Shown: positions 47,051 through 59,817, counted from the stretch's first letter. The stretch is DNA of 64,000 nt from Primula veris (GCA_963682055.1 OY821741.1:317501-381500), one strand, 5' to 3'. The notes: generated by a model not told the origin, from the sequence alone. A program made the numbers and translations.

Positions 47051-47135
47051 TCTAATACAACTTAATTTTTTCAAAAAAGTTGAGAACTCATATGATCTCA
47101 AATATTTAAGCACGAATATAGTACTATATAATTAG

Positions 47136-48309
47136 TGTTGAACTTAGAGTTCAATAATTGATTTTGATTATAACGTTGATTATGTTTTTAATGATTTTAC
47201 GATTTCTCTATTTCGATGATATAATGCTTGTTTTTTCCAAAAAGAGAATTTGTAAATTTCAGACGCCAGAAAGATAGGGCACAGAAAAACGAAACCACAG
47301 GTTCAAGCGGAACCAGAATCGGAGCTAAAACGAAGAAGTTATGGGCTTTTGAAGTTTAACGAGAAAATAGAGAAAACTGAAGAACGACCGATCGACTGGA
47401 CAAAAACGACCAATCGTTTTTGGTCCAAATTCTTCCAGTGAGGACGTCGAAAAAACGACCGATCATTTTCTGAAAACGACCGATCGATTGTAGAAAACGA
47501 CCGATCGTTTTCTGCAGATTTCGAAAACAGCTTTTCAGCTTATTCTGGAAAATTGCTTAAAACCTTTGGTTAAAAGCCTCAACCACTTCCAACGGTCTGA
47601 TACAGAAAAACAGACTTTGGTGATTATATAAACCACCCAATCTCTCTCCCAAACCACCAATTAATACACCAATCCATTATCCTTCAACCTCTAAATAAAA
47701 ACCCTAAAATCACCATTTTGGTGAATATATTCAAGAAAGAGGGAAATCAAGGAGAATACGATTCAAGCTTAATCATCATAAAAAACTCACAAATTAGCTT
47801 ATTTAGAAGCAATTAAAATAGTGAGTGTAGTTACATTGATTGTAACGATTTTGTAAAGAGTAAAATATAAACTCATTTGTGACCGAGTGATCGGGTAGAG
47901 GCTTTGTAAGCAATTGAAGCTTAAAAGCTCTACGTCTTTTCATTTCGGGATACTCATAAAGTGAGGAGGATCTCAATCGGTTGATTAGCTCGATAGGATT
48001 TGTAATAATCCGCAAGGAGATTTTTAGTGAAATACTCGGTAGTACCGAGGAGGGGACGTAGGCCGTTTGTCGAACCTCTATAAAATCACGGTGTCATTTT
48101 CTTTCCTTACTTTTACTTTCCGCAAATATATTATTGCTTAGTTTATTGCTTGCGTTTAGTAATTCTAGCAATTCTTTATCTTTTGTTAAACGCAATAAGT
48201 TTAAATTTGCGATAGTTGGGTTATTAATTACGCTTAAGTTTAATTAGACCAAAAACGCCTAGAAACCTTATTCACCCCCCTCTAAGGTTTAGCCGCACCC
48301 GGGCCAACA
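47136..48309 (+). repeat. Solo LTR of a Copia-type retrotransposon
   Basis: 1174 bp, TGTTGAAC...GGCCAACA, with a perfect 5 bp duplication ATTAG at 47131-47135 and 48310-48314 and no internal region. It holds five copies of AACGACC(G/A)ATC(G/A) at 47382-47512, a TATA-like TGATTATATAAACC near 47622, and the ending TTCACCCCCCTCTAAGG common in plant Copia LTRs. The plus orientation is inferred from the TATA position. The superfamily is inferred, since no internal sequence remains. Confidence 0.85.
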
Positions 48310-48798
48310 ATTAGGAAAACTCAACCTTTATTTTATCCGGCTGACTCAAACTCGATATCGACGTTGTTTTATTATGAAGTTTTGTGCATTTATTATCGAC
48401 GTTGTTCTATCCACCTTCACCCTATCAAACTTTTTTACAATTTTTATTTAATTTTAAAATTAATTTATATTTTTACATTCTTTCTATGAAGTTGCCTGAA
48501 AAATTGAAGTTAGTTTCATCCTTTTTTTATTACTCTCTTTAAAGTGGAAATCAATACAGCTTTGTTGAGTTTATATATGAGATCAAATACTTTACATCTC
48601 ATCAGACTACTAATTAAACCTTAATTCATTTATACCATAACTAAAGGAAGTTAATTTTATTTAAGAAAACTTAGGTGGTTCATTAACAAAGAATGATGTG
48701 TTGACCCAACTATAAGTACATGAATTGTGTGTTTTCAAATGCTAACCAATCTCTACTTACCTTTATATTGAAACTATGAGAATTAAGCAGCTATGTTC

Positions 48799-48806
48799 TA
48801 TATATA
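48799..48806 (+). promoter_or_regulatory. Probable TATA box of the glycine-rich protein gene
   Basis: TATATACC, 70 bases before the ATG at 48869. This places transcription start near 48830 and rules out the upstream in-frame ATGs at 48776 and 48842 less firmly. Confidence 0.5.
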
Positions 48807-48868
48807 CCCTCCACACTCAAGTTTCATTTTCATCAACACAAATGCACAATAACTTGTACAACAAAGGC

Positions 48869-49423
48869 ATGGCTAGTAGTAAGTTTGTTCTCTTTGTGGT
48901 GCTTACTATTTCACTCTCTTGTATTGCCAACTCCCAGAACGCTCAAATGGAGAACGACGACTCTTATCTGGACAATAAATTTAGGCCTCGCTTTCCTCCT
49001 TATGGTGATCGATTCCATGGTGGTGGTGGATCTGGCGGTCATGGTGTTGGGCTTGGGGGTGGCAGTGGACTACGAGGGGCAGGTATACGAAGTAGTGGTG
49101 GTATACTAGGTGGCGGTGGATTAGGTGGAGGGGCCACATTCGGTGGTAGTGCAAGACTAGGTGGCAGTGTTGGGCTTGTCGGTGGTGGAGGTATTGGTTT
49201 CGGAGGTGGCAGTGTTGGGTTCAGTGGTGTTGATGGACTACGTGGTGGTGTTGGATTAGGTGGACACGACAGTTTTGCACATGACTCTGCTAGTGAAGCC
49301 AAACTAGGTGGTGGCATTAGAGGTGGAATGTTGAGCAACGGTGATACAAATAGACGAGATTTTGAAAGTGGCGGCGAGGCCAACAACGTTGAATCTAGTG
49401 GCGGTAGTGGTGGAAAGGTGTAG
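48869..49423 (+). CDS. Secreted glycine-rich protein
   Basis: 184 residues from ATG at 48869 (MASSKFVLFVV). The frame is open further up to 48776, but a TATA box at 48799 makes that start impossible, and the signal peptide sits right behind 48869. Residues 1-22 form a signal peptide (LFVVLTISLSCIANS). An acidic, Pro-containing spacer follows (about 23-50), then a Gly-rich region (about 51-145) with GGG, GLGGG, LGGS and FGGG units, and a more polar C-terminus. This is the pattern of class I cell-wall glycine-rich proteins that act in the extracellular matrix. The exact role is not clear from sequence, and no conserved Cys-rich or RNA-binding domain is present. Confidence 0.8.
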   Translation: MASSKFVLFVVLTISLSCIANSQNAQMENDDSYLDNKFRPRFPPYGDRFHGGGGSGGHGVGLGGGSGLRGAGIRSSGGILGGGGLGGGATFGGSARLGGSVGLVGGGGIGFGGGSVGFSGVDGLRGGVGLGGHDSFAHDSASEAKLGGGIRGGMLSNGDTNRRDFESGGEANNVESSGGSGGKV

Positions 49424-50474
49424 AGAGAAAAAAAAAGGTGTCTATTACTTCAAAATGGTTGTTATGTATGTTTTTTTTTATTAGCATTTAATTTTAATTT
49501 CTAAGAGATGCATGGAATAGTACTTTGTGTGTTAACTGTAAGCTTTGATATATGTGATGTTACGTCAACTTTTCAATCTAGATAATGAGCAAAAACAGTT
49601 CCACTTAATTTGATAATCCATTAGTTCAATATTAGAAACATTATAGTATCAAGTCAAATAGACCACTGTGAAAAGGGTAAGCTTCATGTGAAGACAAAGG
49701 AGCATAAATTTCAGTTATTGCAACACCAAGCCAACATAATTCGTATTGATATTTATTTGTTATACAATACATATAGCCTTCTTTTCAAAAATAAAATAAA
49801 ATAAAAATAAATATAGCCTAAAATTAAACCAAAATAGGAGATATACATTAAATTTCAAGTCTTTAGATCAAAGTTAACAATATTAAGGGGAAGCTTCTAC
49901 TTATAAGCATTGTATTTAGCATGTAAAGGATAAGCTAGAGTCAAAATAACGCAAGTACATTAATGTTATATACCTTGAGGGTTCAGGTTCACTTTATTGC
50001 AAAAAAGAAAATTATTTGCGTTCAAATGTTTTTGCCCTTGGAAATATTATTGCTTTCCCTTTGATTTCCCACCAGGATCTTATAAGAGATTATTGTAATT
50101 GTGAATCGCAACAATCTTAGGAAAAACTAACTTTAAATTTTGCTTACTTAAATATTACTAATTTTAACTGATCATGATAAGTAGATTAATCTAAAACTAA
50201 GGACTATTTTCCTGAACAATGCATGGATTGACTTAAAAAAATATATATATAATGATGATGATTTTCATCTACCGGATGAATAGGTCATGATTATTCATTA
50301 ACCAAATAACTTATATTGTCGTTAAAAACTAAAAGTTATTCTTCCACACAAATAACCATCCTATATTAGCTATGAATTACTAGCTAGCTACAAGCTTGTA
50401 CATATTATAAAAATGTTCTTGTTTTCTCATATGTTTTATTTAAATCATTTTAAACAAGATGTTCTTTTGCATAA
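49424..50474. other. Intergenic, AT-rich, no gene recognised
   Basis: Convergent 3' ends of the glycine-rich gene and the neprosin-like pseudogene. I see only AT-rich sequence and short A/T runs. Confidence 0.6.
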
Positions 50475-50808
50475 TTATGTACACAGTCGAGATAATCCGG
50501 GACCCCCGAAATAAAAGTGCGATTCTAAATGTTTGCCTGATGGTCCAATAGTTAAATCGTAACATCTCTTTTTTGTAACAACATCAACTCTGAGGTCTGG
50601 TTCAACCCATTCAAAATTTTCATTGGCTACCTCAATATTACTTATAAAACTTGATCTCTTATACCCTTCCCATGAGAAACGTCCACTTCCCATTGTGGTG
50701 CTGGTGTGACCGTTGTTTCGTTCAAGATTTACGATCTCACCACCAAATACTACATTATCGGCACCATCACCCAAGCTCGTAAATAGTGACTTCGGGAAAT
50801 AGCCTAGT

Positions 50809-52032
50809 TGTTAGGACCAAATTTCTGGTCTAAATATTGTTTATTGTCTATTGATTTTCACTAAATAAATCCTAACTGTTGTTAAGAACTAAGACAGTAT
50901 TAACAGGTTTCAAGTACCAGTTGCAACCTCAATTACAACCTACTAAGTCAGTAGTGACAGGTTTCAAGTACCAGTTGCAACCTCAGTTACAACCTACTAA
51001 GTCAGTAGTGACAGGTTTCAAGTATCAGTTGCAACCTCAGTTGCAACCACAGTTCCAACCTACTGCTCATCAGTATTCTGTCTAGTTCTGTAAAATCTGC
51101 ATAGCTGTTATTTATTAATTATTAATTGTTCTACAGCATGCAGGATATATTCTCATCTGATCTTAAAAGATTAATATGCGTAAATTGAGAATATCAAAGT
51201 GGTAAGGAAAGATGTTTTCTAAAAAGATATAAAGATATTACTTTATAAGGTTATGTTTCCTTTTAACATATATATCTATTCTTATGATTGTCCTTATCAC
51301 TTGTTTCAATCTTTGGTTCTTATCATATTCAGTAAAGATACGTTTAAAGATTGATTGTTATATGGAGTTGAATGTTTCATATGTTTATGGAAAGATATTA
51401 TCTTTAAAAGATGTTATCTTTATATGTTTCCTTGAAAGAAAAAGATTAACCCCTACTTTCAAGATTGTTGCTAAACAGGTATTAACCAATGATGATTGGA
51501 GTCAATCTATGCTGCGAGTGTCACGCAATACATGGGAAGATTGAAGCCAATCAATAGAGTCAAAAGCAATCAAAAGATATTGAAGATAGAAGATTGTTTT
51601 TACTTGTTTATATACTTAGTAACTTAAGCTTGTAAAAGGTGTGTTCTAAATTATAAAGAACCCATCCTTGAGAGAATACACGTGAGCTTTAAAAAGAAAA
51701 CAATGGTGGGATGCCATTGATTTATAAGTGATAGTTATAGAGTAGGAGCAATATAGAGATAGGCAGAAAAAACCTAGAGGAAGTCTAAGTGTTTTTCGTT
51801 AAGACTTGAGTCCTATATTGTAAGCTTTTATAATATCATAATCTGGGTAAGTGCCCCGGAGACGTAGCCTAGTTAGGTGAACTCCGTTGTTAAATGTGCT
51901 TGTGATTTATTTTAAGTACATTTAACTTCTTACAGTTCTGTCCATTTAATACACTTGGTTCCAACTGTGGTTGCAAACTCACTTGGAACCTAACTGCAAA
52001 AACTGCAACTAGAACAGCGGATAGGAATTTCA
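50809..52032 (+). repeat. Solo LTR of the Sirevirus-like Copia family
   Basis: 1224 bp, TGTTAGGACC...GGAATTTCA, clearly homologous to the LTRs at 9845 and 18818 but diverged. A perfect 5 bp duplication CTAGT lies at 50804-50808 and 52033-52037. It keeps the threefold GTTGCAACC array (50905-51060) but has only one copy of the GGTTCCAACTG repeat near its end. It lies within the last coding exon of the neprosin-like gene. Confidence 0.95.
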
Positions 52033-53251
52033 CTAGTTCTTCACCCCCTACTTCTAGGTACCAATCTCCAGCTGAAGTCTGTCGGTAAAATTGAGTTAAA
52101 AAATTATCTCAAATTTCGAACAAAAAATAATGAAATATTTTGCATACCCTTGAAAGGGAGATCCGCAAAAGAGATGGTTCACCGCCAGATTTTGAAATAG
52201 GGTCTAGTGCCGCTCCAAGGGCCAGGTTGTTACTTGTTTCCACAAACCCGCACAAATAGTATTATAACAACCTTTCTTGTCATAGTTATCAGGCTGAAAA
52301 AATTAAGAGATATAATGTTAAAATCATTGGTGTATCGTATAAAAAGTCCATATTTAACTTGTTTGTGACAAAAATATATTGAGGAAATAATCCGAGGATG
52401 ACAATTGACAACATATCAGGAAGTTTTGGTAATATACGTTTCCAAATGCGACTTTTGAAAGTCTATCTGTTTAAGATTAGGAAAGTATAATTTCCTTTGA
52501 TTATAAGTACATATGAAGATTTCGATGTGACGTACCGTCCAGTATGTAAATAACCTTGTTAGTGAATCATGATAAAGTGCCGGATTAACCTAGAAATCAC
52601 ATAAAACTATAAATTAGTTTTACCAAACCAATCTTTCTGCATCCGGTACGAGTTTAATTTTTGTAATGGCCAAATTTGACTTTTCAAAAATCTTTTAATT
52701 TTTTTTATAAAATACCCACTGAGTTTGTACCATATAAAAACTAAGTTTTATAAAACGAGAACTCGTTTTTTTTTTGTTGAAGTTTTATGAAAAATATGAA
52801 AATTTTGTGGAAAAATAATTATAAATTATAAAGCTAAGTTTTTAATGCTAAAAACTAGTTTTTAGAAATTAAAAGCTCAGTTTTTTTGTTCCTTTTTCCG
52901 CTTTTTCTAAGTTTTTTTAAAATTAAATTTTCTTTTTCAAATTATAAATTCATTTATTATTTACAATTATTTTTTTAACTAATTTCTTTTTCTTTTGACA
53001 CAAATTTCTAAAACAACCAAAGAAGAAGTCAAAAAAGTTAAGAAATGAGTTATGAATATATATTACCCAACTTGTAATTTGGACAACTCAATTTTATAGG
53101 GTAACTCTTTTTGGGAGTTTTTTTTTTAAATCGACAAAACTGAAATGAAAAAATAAACTTGTACAATGGGACTTACGAATTCCCAACTGGATTTAGAAAA
53201 ATGGTAGTTGTGAAAAAAGATTCACTGTACAAAGTAATACGTATATAGTAG

Positions 53252-53256
<5 letters not shown>

Positions 53257-53283
<27 letters not shown>
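53257..53283. repeat. TA microsatellite
   Basis: TA run of about 27 bp directly after a donor site in the neprosin-like pseudogene. Confidence 0.85.
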
Positions 53284-54118
53284 CCGTCCATCCAACTTCA
53301 ACAGTGTTTAAATCCGCACCATGGCCAGATGAAATCCAGACTTGCGATAAGCTAAACTCTCCTGCGTCCTCAACATGATGTTTCCACACATTAAAGTTTG
53401 CTTTCGCACCGTTGCAAGGTCTCTTGTTGAAATATTGAGCTACCGTGGCATACTAAAAATGTAGAAATTAAAGAAAGGAAAGGTCGTAAATTATCAAATT
53501 TTGAGAATATATCTCCATAAAGTTATTTATATGCGCGATTCTTCAACAATATTGGCTTACAAAAGTTCCTTTGCCAACTTAACTGTATGATTAAGAATGT
53601 AGTTCAAAGAGAAAAGAAAATAGAGTAATTAAATTTGTATTTGGTTAGACATTTATAATTAAGACAATATATGTACCTCACGAGTGTTTGGATCATCGTC
53701 CACTAGACGATGAGTGTTGTTGTTGTTTTCCAAAGTCCTTCGAATAGGAATTGTTCCTTTAGGGCACTCTCCATATTTTCGCCAATTCTGAATTACTTTT
53801 GTATGATGATTCATAGTTTTGTTGAATCTATTCGGTAATATCTTCTTCAAATAAAATTAAAAAAAAAGTGAATATTGATGCTAAGAACAAATTGAGGACA
53901 AGTTATTCATACAAACGACTACTTTTAAAAAATTATCATATTAATCATCTTCCGATCACAAGAGGCCAACTCTTGAAATGATCAGGTGCTGTTTTATGAA
54001 ATGGCAAGGTGCACAATATTAAATTATAATCCGATGACAATCGTATAAATGACCAAAAGTAATGAGCATATATATCTTGAACAAAAGTATATTTCACGTC
54101 TAAATATAATACCTCCAC

Positions 54119-54145
54119 ATATATATATATATATATATATATATA
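54119..54145. repeat. TA microsatellite
   Basis: TA run of about 27 bp in an intron of the neprosin-like pseudogene. Confidence 0.85.
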
Positions 54146-54556
54146 GTGTTTCAAAATATACTTTTTACTTAATAGTTTGAACTAAATTCAACCTTAATTT
54201 TTGTATATAGCATCTGTATATGTCACGCCAGGTTAAAAACCTTTAAATTCTTGATAAGTGGATTGTCAAACGCGGGCTGCTTGAAGAAATCTACACAGTC
54301 GATTATATCGCCGCATTCCAAAGCCTACTTAAATTCATTTAAAAATGACAGATCTATGAATATATGATGTGTGGTGTGAGCTTAATTATTGAGATTAGAG
54401 ACGACAAAAAAACCAACCTCAATAGTTTTGACAGTTCCTTTAGGTTTCGTTCCAAAATATTTTATGTAGTTCAAAGATCGTGACCCTTCAACATAATTCT
54501 GTATTATATATAGAGTTTAAGGCAGTAAGAAAAAGAAATATGCACAATAAATTCAT

Positions 54557-56003
54557 GCTTATATTGAATTAGTTATATATGTATTTGGAATAATTATTCT
54601 CCTTTTCTCTGATAAAGAAAAGTTATCTAATTGTGTTGTGAGTTTGTATTGTCACTTTATATACGAAAGGGAAATTTAATAACCCCTCCTTTAAAATGGA
54701 AAACACAACAAATCTTTATATGAAATTAAAGATAATATTAGGAATATATCAGATTATGCAAATACATGCCATTCTATTAATTGTTGTATAGCTTGCATTA
54801 AATGGATTTGAAGATAATATGGGATTGACCAAAAAAGTGTCCAAAAACTTCAAAATATGGGATTGACTGTAAGTTTGTTGTAGTTAATTATTACTTAAGA
54901 TATGTACTACTGATTTTTTAACTTATTCATATCTTGATATATATACGTGGGTTTTAAGATCTTTGACTTCTTTTAACACATACTGTATATCATACCATTT
55001 CCATTCATTTCAAATTATAAGTTGATGTTAATTTCCATTTTGAAGTCTTTTTTTTTATATCCATTTTTCATACAGATTAACAATTTCTTAAATAATTTTA
55101 CATGATTGTCATTCTCATATGAAATTCAATAAAATATGTGTAAAAATAATAAGACAAAATCCGAGAGTAGATATTAAAGTAGGTTAATCATGATGTTCAT
55201 TAATTTAGGGGATACTCATATACTAAATCTATAAAATACATTGAACTTAGCTTTAAAAAATTTAACAAAAAAGTAGCAAGTACTTTGCTCATGTTCATAT
55301 ATAGTTTGTTTACTTAAGAACGCAAAAATTCTGCTCATATTGGGTTTGATGATGAGTATACTCGATCGGGTCTCGGGGTCGATATCTCTGTTTTCTTTAC
55401 CGATTGTGACATTAAATTATTATGAATGTAAGAACTTAGCATTGGCATTGTACACTCGTCTCCTATATATACACCACTCATCTCACCATGTGCTTTGTCG
55501 TTATGGAACCAAAAATTTAACAATCAAATGCACAATACATTCTTCCCAAATTCAAATGCAAACTTCCACTTATTAGTTTTTCTCGTATATTTGTATAAGA
55601 AACCTTTAAATGAATATGTAGTAGTACATTAATTATATGAATGGTCTCTATATTCACAATTGTAATTAATATAATCAGTAGTATATTGTCAAAACACGAC
55701 ATGATTATGAACCAATCAAAAAGAAACCTCACAAACTCACATTAACTCAACCATATACATTTATTTACCTTCACATGTATGTACTTTCTTACTTTGTTTG
55801 TTGTTTGAATGAAAAAAATTGCATACATAATAAATTTATTTTATTACAACTGGTGGACCATTAAAGTAACTACTACTATATATATACACACACATATTCC
55901 CTAGGCTTCACTCATAGAATCTATACCAAACTCACTTCTCATGGAACTATAGATACATATATAGTCTATTTTTACGTATATTAATACGGTGGCGGCCGGA
56001 GCT
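54557..56003. other. Intergenic spacer with the S40 promoter
   Basis: AT-rich. It holds the 5' side of the neprosin-like pseudogene and the promoter of the S40 gene, with a TATA-like run TATATATATAC at 55877-55887 about 120 bases before the ATG. No other gene is recognised. Confidence 0.55.
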
Positions 56004-56522
56004 ATGGCAAAAGGTCTAAAACTCACAACAAGCCGCATCGAGCGATTTCTTGGAACCTACCGCCACGGTCCAGCTGCCGGAGACTCACCGGAGCTTAGTG
56101 AGGATGAGGTCTGGTCGGTTATTAACGAGGCCCAAGACACATGCACCCCACGCGCCGCTATAGGGAGTGGCCTAACTTTATTTTTTGATCAAGACCAATA
56201 TCACAAGACTAAAACAAGGATTGGGCACAAGTTGGTTGGCCCACATGGTCAACACCACGTGGCATCTTCTGCACCAGTCAACATACCGGATTGGTCAAAA
56301 ATATACCGAGCGGACTCGGTCGAGGTCTTGGGTGAGTTGAATGTGTATGATGATGAGGAGGATGAGGAGCAAGAGGTGGTACCTCCACACGAGTACTTAG
56401 CACAAGAGTATAGGAGGATGGCGACCAATTCAGTTTTTGAGGGGGTGGGACGTACGCTTAAGGGACGAGACATGAGTCGGGTCAGAGATTCTGTTTGGGG
56501 ACAGACCGGGTTCGACGGCTAA
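56004..56522 (+). CDS. S40-type senescence regulator family protein (DUF584)
   Basis: A single-exon 172-residue protein. The frame opens at a GTG (55989), but the first ATG is at 56004 (MAKGLKLTTSRIERFLGTYRHG). S40 proteins are small plant nuclear proteins tied to leaf senescence and stress; their biochemical role is unknown. Family marks are the N-terminal RIERFLG motif, SSAPVNIPDWSKIYR in the middle, an acidic run (YDDEEDEEQEVVPPHEY), and the C-terminal signature SVFEGVGRTLKGRDMSRVRD ending in WGQTGFDG. GC content is higher than its surroundings, as usual for an intronless coding region. No damage is seen. Confidence 0.9.
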   Translation: MAKGLKLTTSRIERFLGTYRHGPAAGDSPELSEDEVWSVINEAQDTCTPRAAIGSGLTLFFDQDQYHKTKTRIGHKLVGPHGQHHVASSAPVNIPDWSKIYRADSVEVLGELNVYDDEEDEEQEVVPPHEYLAQEYRRMATNSVFEGVGRTLKGRDMSRVRDSVWGQTGFDG

Positions 56523-59500
56523 ATAAATCAACAGAGAAGTATTTGTGATCATATATCTGTATTAACGTGATCACAATCATCAAATAATTGAGATTTTCAT
56601 TTTTTTTTACTATGTCATCACTTTGCGGCTATATGATCCTAAACTCGGTTCAAAGTACGTTTGTAATATGCAAGAGTTTGTTTAATTTAAAAAGGATTAT
56701 TGAATGTTGATTTGGATTCCATGTTTTATTAGTTTGTATGATTATGGTTAATTAAGAGGAAAAATATTTAATTATAGATTAAAAAAATGGAGGAAATTAA
56801 TGAAATAATAAATTAAACGGGGTGTATACTGACTAATAAAAGTACCGGAATATTTGAGTGATAAAAACGGAAATGAGCAGGTGATCGATGACTTCTTGTT
56901 TTTAAGAAGTCTCTTTCAACAAAATGATTTTGATAAAATTAAAAACATAAAAATAGTATGTATTGTCCCTAGCTAATTAAAAAAACAAACATTAAAAATG
57001 TTGTCACTGTTAATGGCTTGGATTGGATAATTTTTTTGAAACATATATAAACCCCAAATGAACATAGTTGATCTCTTAAGTGTATGCCATTTGTTTAATG
57101 CTTTTTTCACTGTTTTTTCTTGTTGATCAACCCGTTGCTTTTAACCTTTTGTATGATATTGATTTGTACATTATGAATATAAAGTAGTGTTGCAATTTTT
57201 AAAATTTCCTTGGCCTCGTTAAAGTAAGGACTTTCTTGATATTTAATTACCGTCCCCTCCAAGAAATAGTTGTTTTTTAAAAACTGGTCAAAACACAAGG
57301 AAATTGTTTTCTTATAAAATCAATACACAAAGAAATTAGTACTATCAATTATGACTTATCACTATAACGAGGGTCTACTTCAGCTATTATATATTGTCAT
57401 TTTCACTCCTTTAATTATTCACAACCAGATTTTATAGATAAACTATTACTTATCATCAAATTAAATGGCCACTGAAATTACAATGGCTATCAAAAGAGTT
57501 AGTAGTGGTTGGATTTGATAAATCATTAGATCATAAAGCTAAATAACTTACAGCGTTAATTCATGTTCATCTTTTCTATACCAAACTATCTACGACGGTT
57601 AACAATTTTCATATCCAATTACAATATTTAATAATTTATATATTAATTTAATAATAATTGATCAATCACCATACTTTTACTGACATGACACGACGTGACA
57701 TATGTTTGTTTAATTTGTGTCATGCCATGTCATGTCAACAAAAATATGATGATTGATTAATTATTGTTAAATTAGTATGTAAATCGTTAAATATCGTTGA
57801 GCATGGAAATTTGATATACAAAACATAAATTATTAAGTCTAACTAAAATCATGCATGTGAAGGTGACTGGTAACAAGGGATCATGTGATTGATTAGCTAG
57901 GTATTCATGCTTTACAATTTAGGCCTTGCTTGGCTGCAAAATTTAAGCTTATTCGAGACCGGCCACTTAATTAAGAATGGCTTATCAAGTTCAAAGCCTG
58001 GTCGTTTTCCAACTTGGGTAAAATGAAATGGCCGTTCATGTACCTTTTATCTTCGTGTTTACTTATGTTTTCTCATATTAATATTTTGTCTCCGGTTATT
58101 GGTGATCACAGATGAATTAAATATTGAATTAAAAGATATAACACAATGGTTACCAAAAAGAAATGAATACCAGGCATGCTTTATCAAAATGGTCATCAAC
58201 TCAACAATCTTTATGTACATAATAATAGAGATTATTTTGTTAAGATTGTATTTATCTCCATAATTGGGGGTTGAAAAAACTGTTGGTATCAAGTGGAACG
58301 TGATGAGTAATATGGTGACAAATAGTTAAATGAAAATGGGGGAAAATAGTACAATTATTTGAAGGGTAGATACCATATTGCTTAGCTTTTTCAAGAAAGA
58401 GACACCCACCATACATTGGCCCGCCCCTTATTTTCTTGAGCTTATATGTGAGCCACTTGTTTACTTCTTCAACTTATTAATAATGGACAAATTTATTATT
58501 CAATATGCATGCCCCACAATCAAATGAGCATCTCGTGAAAAAATTTACTAGATTTTCTTTAGAAAAATGAGTGTTACATTTTGAGAAAAATTAAATAGCA
58601 ATTTTACTTGAAAACTATATATACAATCAGATATTATGAAAACTTCTAGGAACTGTATATAATCGCATAGCATATATACTTGATGGGTTTGTTGGGATTT
58701 ATTGTTCGAATGCACTTTTATACAATGCATTTTTGAATATATATAGCTGGTTTAAGTTGAGTATTGTAAGTAAACAAGTATCGTAATGATACCAGTGATG
58801 AAAATTTTGGGTTAATTGCAAGTACATTGGACTGATACGTACTCAAATATTAAGTATAAATGCAATGCGATAATGAGTATTGCATTTATACTCAATGATA
58901 ATGAGTATTAGCTAGTAGTTAATATAAAAAAACAATGAGCCAGAATATAGGTACTAGGCAAAATTGTAATTTTTTTAATCAAGAGCTTCAAGGAAATGTT
59001 ATACTTATAATGGCCGCGGAAGAAGGAAGACATGCTGATCTAGCAAAACGGGGACCAAATCGAGCATTGTACTTTTTTTATATTAATGGTGGGGAAAATC
59101 GAGCATTGTACTATGGGGTGTGACTGCTTAAGTTAGATTGGGTGAAAAACGATTACGGTTCCAACAAATTTCAGTTAGTATACTATAATTCACTCTAAAT
59201 ATATACCCGAAAACACATTTTAGCCTCTCCCTTAATATCTTATGTAGAAAGTTAATTGCATTATGCTTCTAAAATACTCGCATATTAGATTCAGAAGCAA
59301 TGACTGATGACAAGTAGCAGGTGCGCTAATTCTCAGTTATCTTTTTTCTTTTTGTTTGACACTTAAAACAGTTAAAATAAGTTATAATGCTCCATTTAAG
59401 AAGACATGTACTAGTTGAAATGATTTTGTAAAAAAAAAGAGAAGTTTTGTTACGACATCAGACATCAGACATCAGACATCATGATTGGATCTCGAGTTTT

Positions 59501-59760
59501 GTAGTGTACCGATGACATGGGAAATCTTTTTTTGTCAAAAGAGTAAACAGAAACAATTGATTGAAAAAACTTAATTCAAAGTGTTTCAACTCTAGGCATG
59601 TGTAAATGATTACAAACACTCAATATAAAGCTTCAATTATGCAATATATCACGCCACAATATACTTTACACAAACTAGTAACATGCCTATAAACACATTA
59701 ACCCCCAATACACATAAATCCACTTCTTAGCACCCTCTCTTTATAAGTTATTTTCTGCTT
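56523..59760. other. Intergenic, AT-rich, no gene recognised
   Basis: About 3.2 kb between the S40 gene and the small gene at 59818. Short open frames lack codon structure or known motifs. A fourfold CATCAGA repeat (about 59456-59480) is the only local repeat noted. Confidence 0.55.
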
Positions 59761-59771
59761 CTATATATATA
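59761..59771 (+). promoter_or_regulatory. Probable TATA box of the small gene at 59818
   Basis: CTATATATATA, about 47-57 bases before the ATG, followed by a CT-rich leader. Confidence 0.5.
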
Positions 59772-59817
59772 GTCCCTCTGGAGTTATCTCACTTAGCTTC
59801 ACACAAGACCATAAAAG

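Larger units (their letters stand above)
50475..54556 (-). pseudogene. Neprosin-like glutamic peptidase (DUF239), broken
   Basis: Exons 54498-54418, 54324-54241, 53844-53677, 53452-53285, 52589-52536, 52293-52148 and 52078-50475, the last one split by a solo LTR. Neprosins are secreted peptidases with an activation peptide and a C-terminal catalytic domain. The activation part has DIIDCVDFFKQPAFDNPLIK and GECPKGTIPIRRT. The catalytic part has NVWKHHVED, FSLSQVWISSG, NTVEVGW (probable first catalytic Glu), RLFTYWT, KKGCYNTICAG, GDWYLEVGG, NVVFGGEIVN (probable second Glu) and TTMGSGRF. Damage: exon 52293-52148 is 146 bp between phase-0 borders, so one base is missing; the shift falls after CYNTICAG. 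A 1224 bp LTR then splits the last exon between EEL and GYFPKS. A signal-peptide-like ATG at 54556 is out of frame with the next codons by one base, so the true first exon is unsure. Confidence 0.88.

Noticed and set aside
48776..48868. Longer N-terminus for the glycine-rich protein
   Set aside because: A TATA box lies at 48799 within it, and the signal peptide begins at 48869.
49039..49386. Open frame of 115 codons on the minus strand rich in Pro
   Set aside because: It is the exact antisense of the glycine-rich coding region; GGN codons read backward give Pro codons.
50879..51085. Open frame with repeated YQLQPQLQPT
   Set aside because: Lies inside the solo LTR and merely translates the GTTGCAACC array; similar frames at 9918-10109 and 18891-19082 have the same origin.
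55989..56003. GTG start giving five extra residues to the S40 protein
   Set aside because: First ATG at 56004 gives the family's usual N-terminus.
58935..59123. 62-codon open frame on the plus strand
   Set aside because: No recognisable domain, AT-rich codons and no support for promoter or splicing; compatible with chance.
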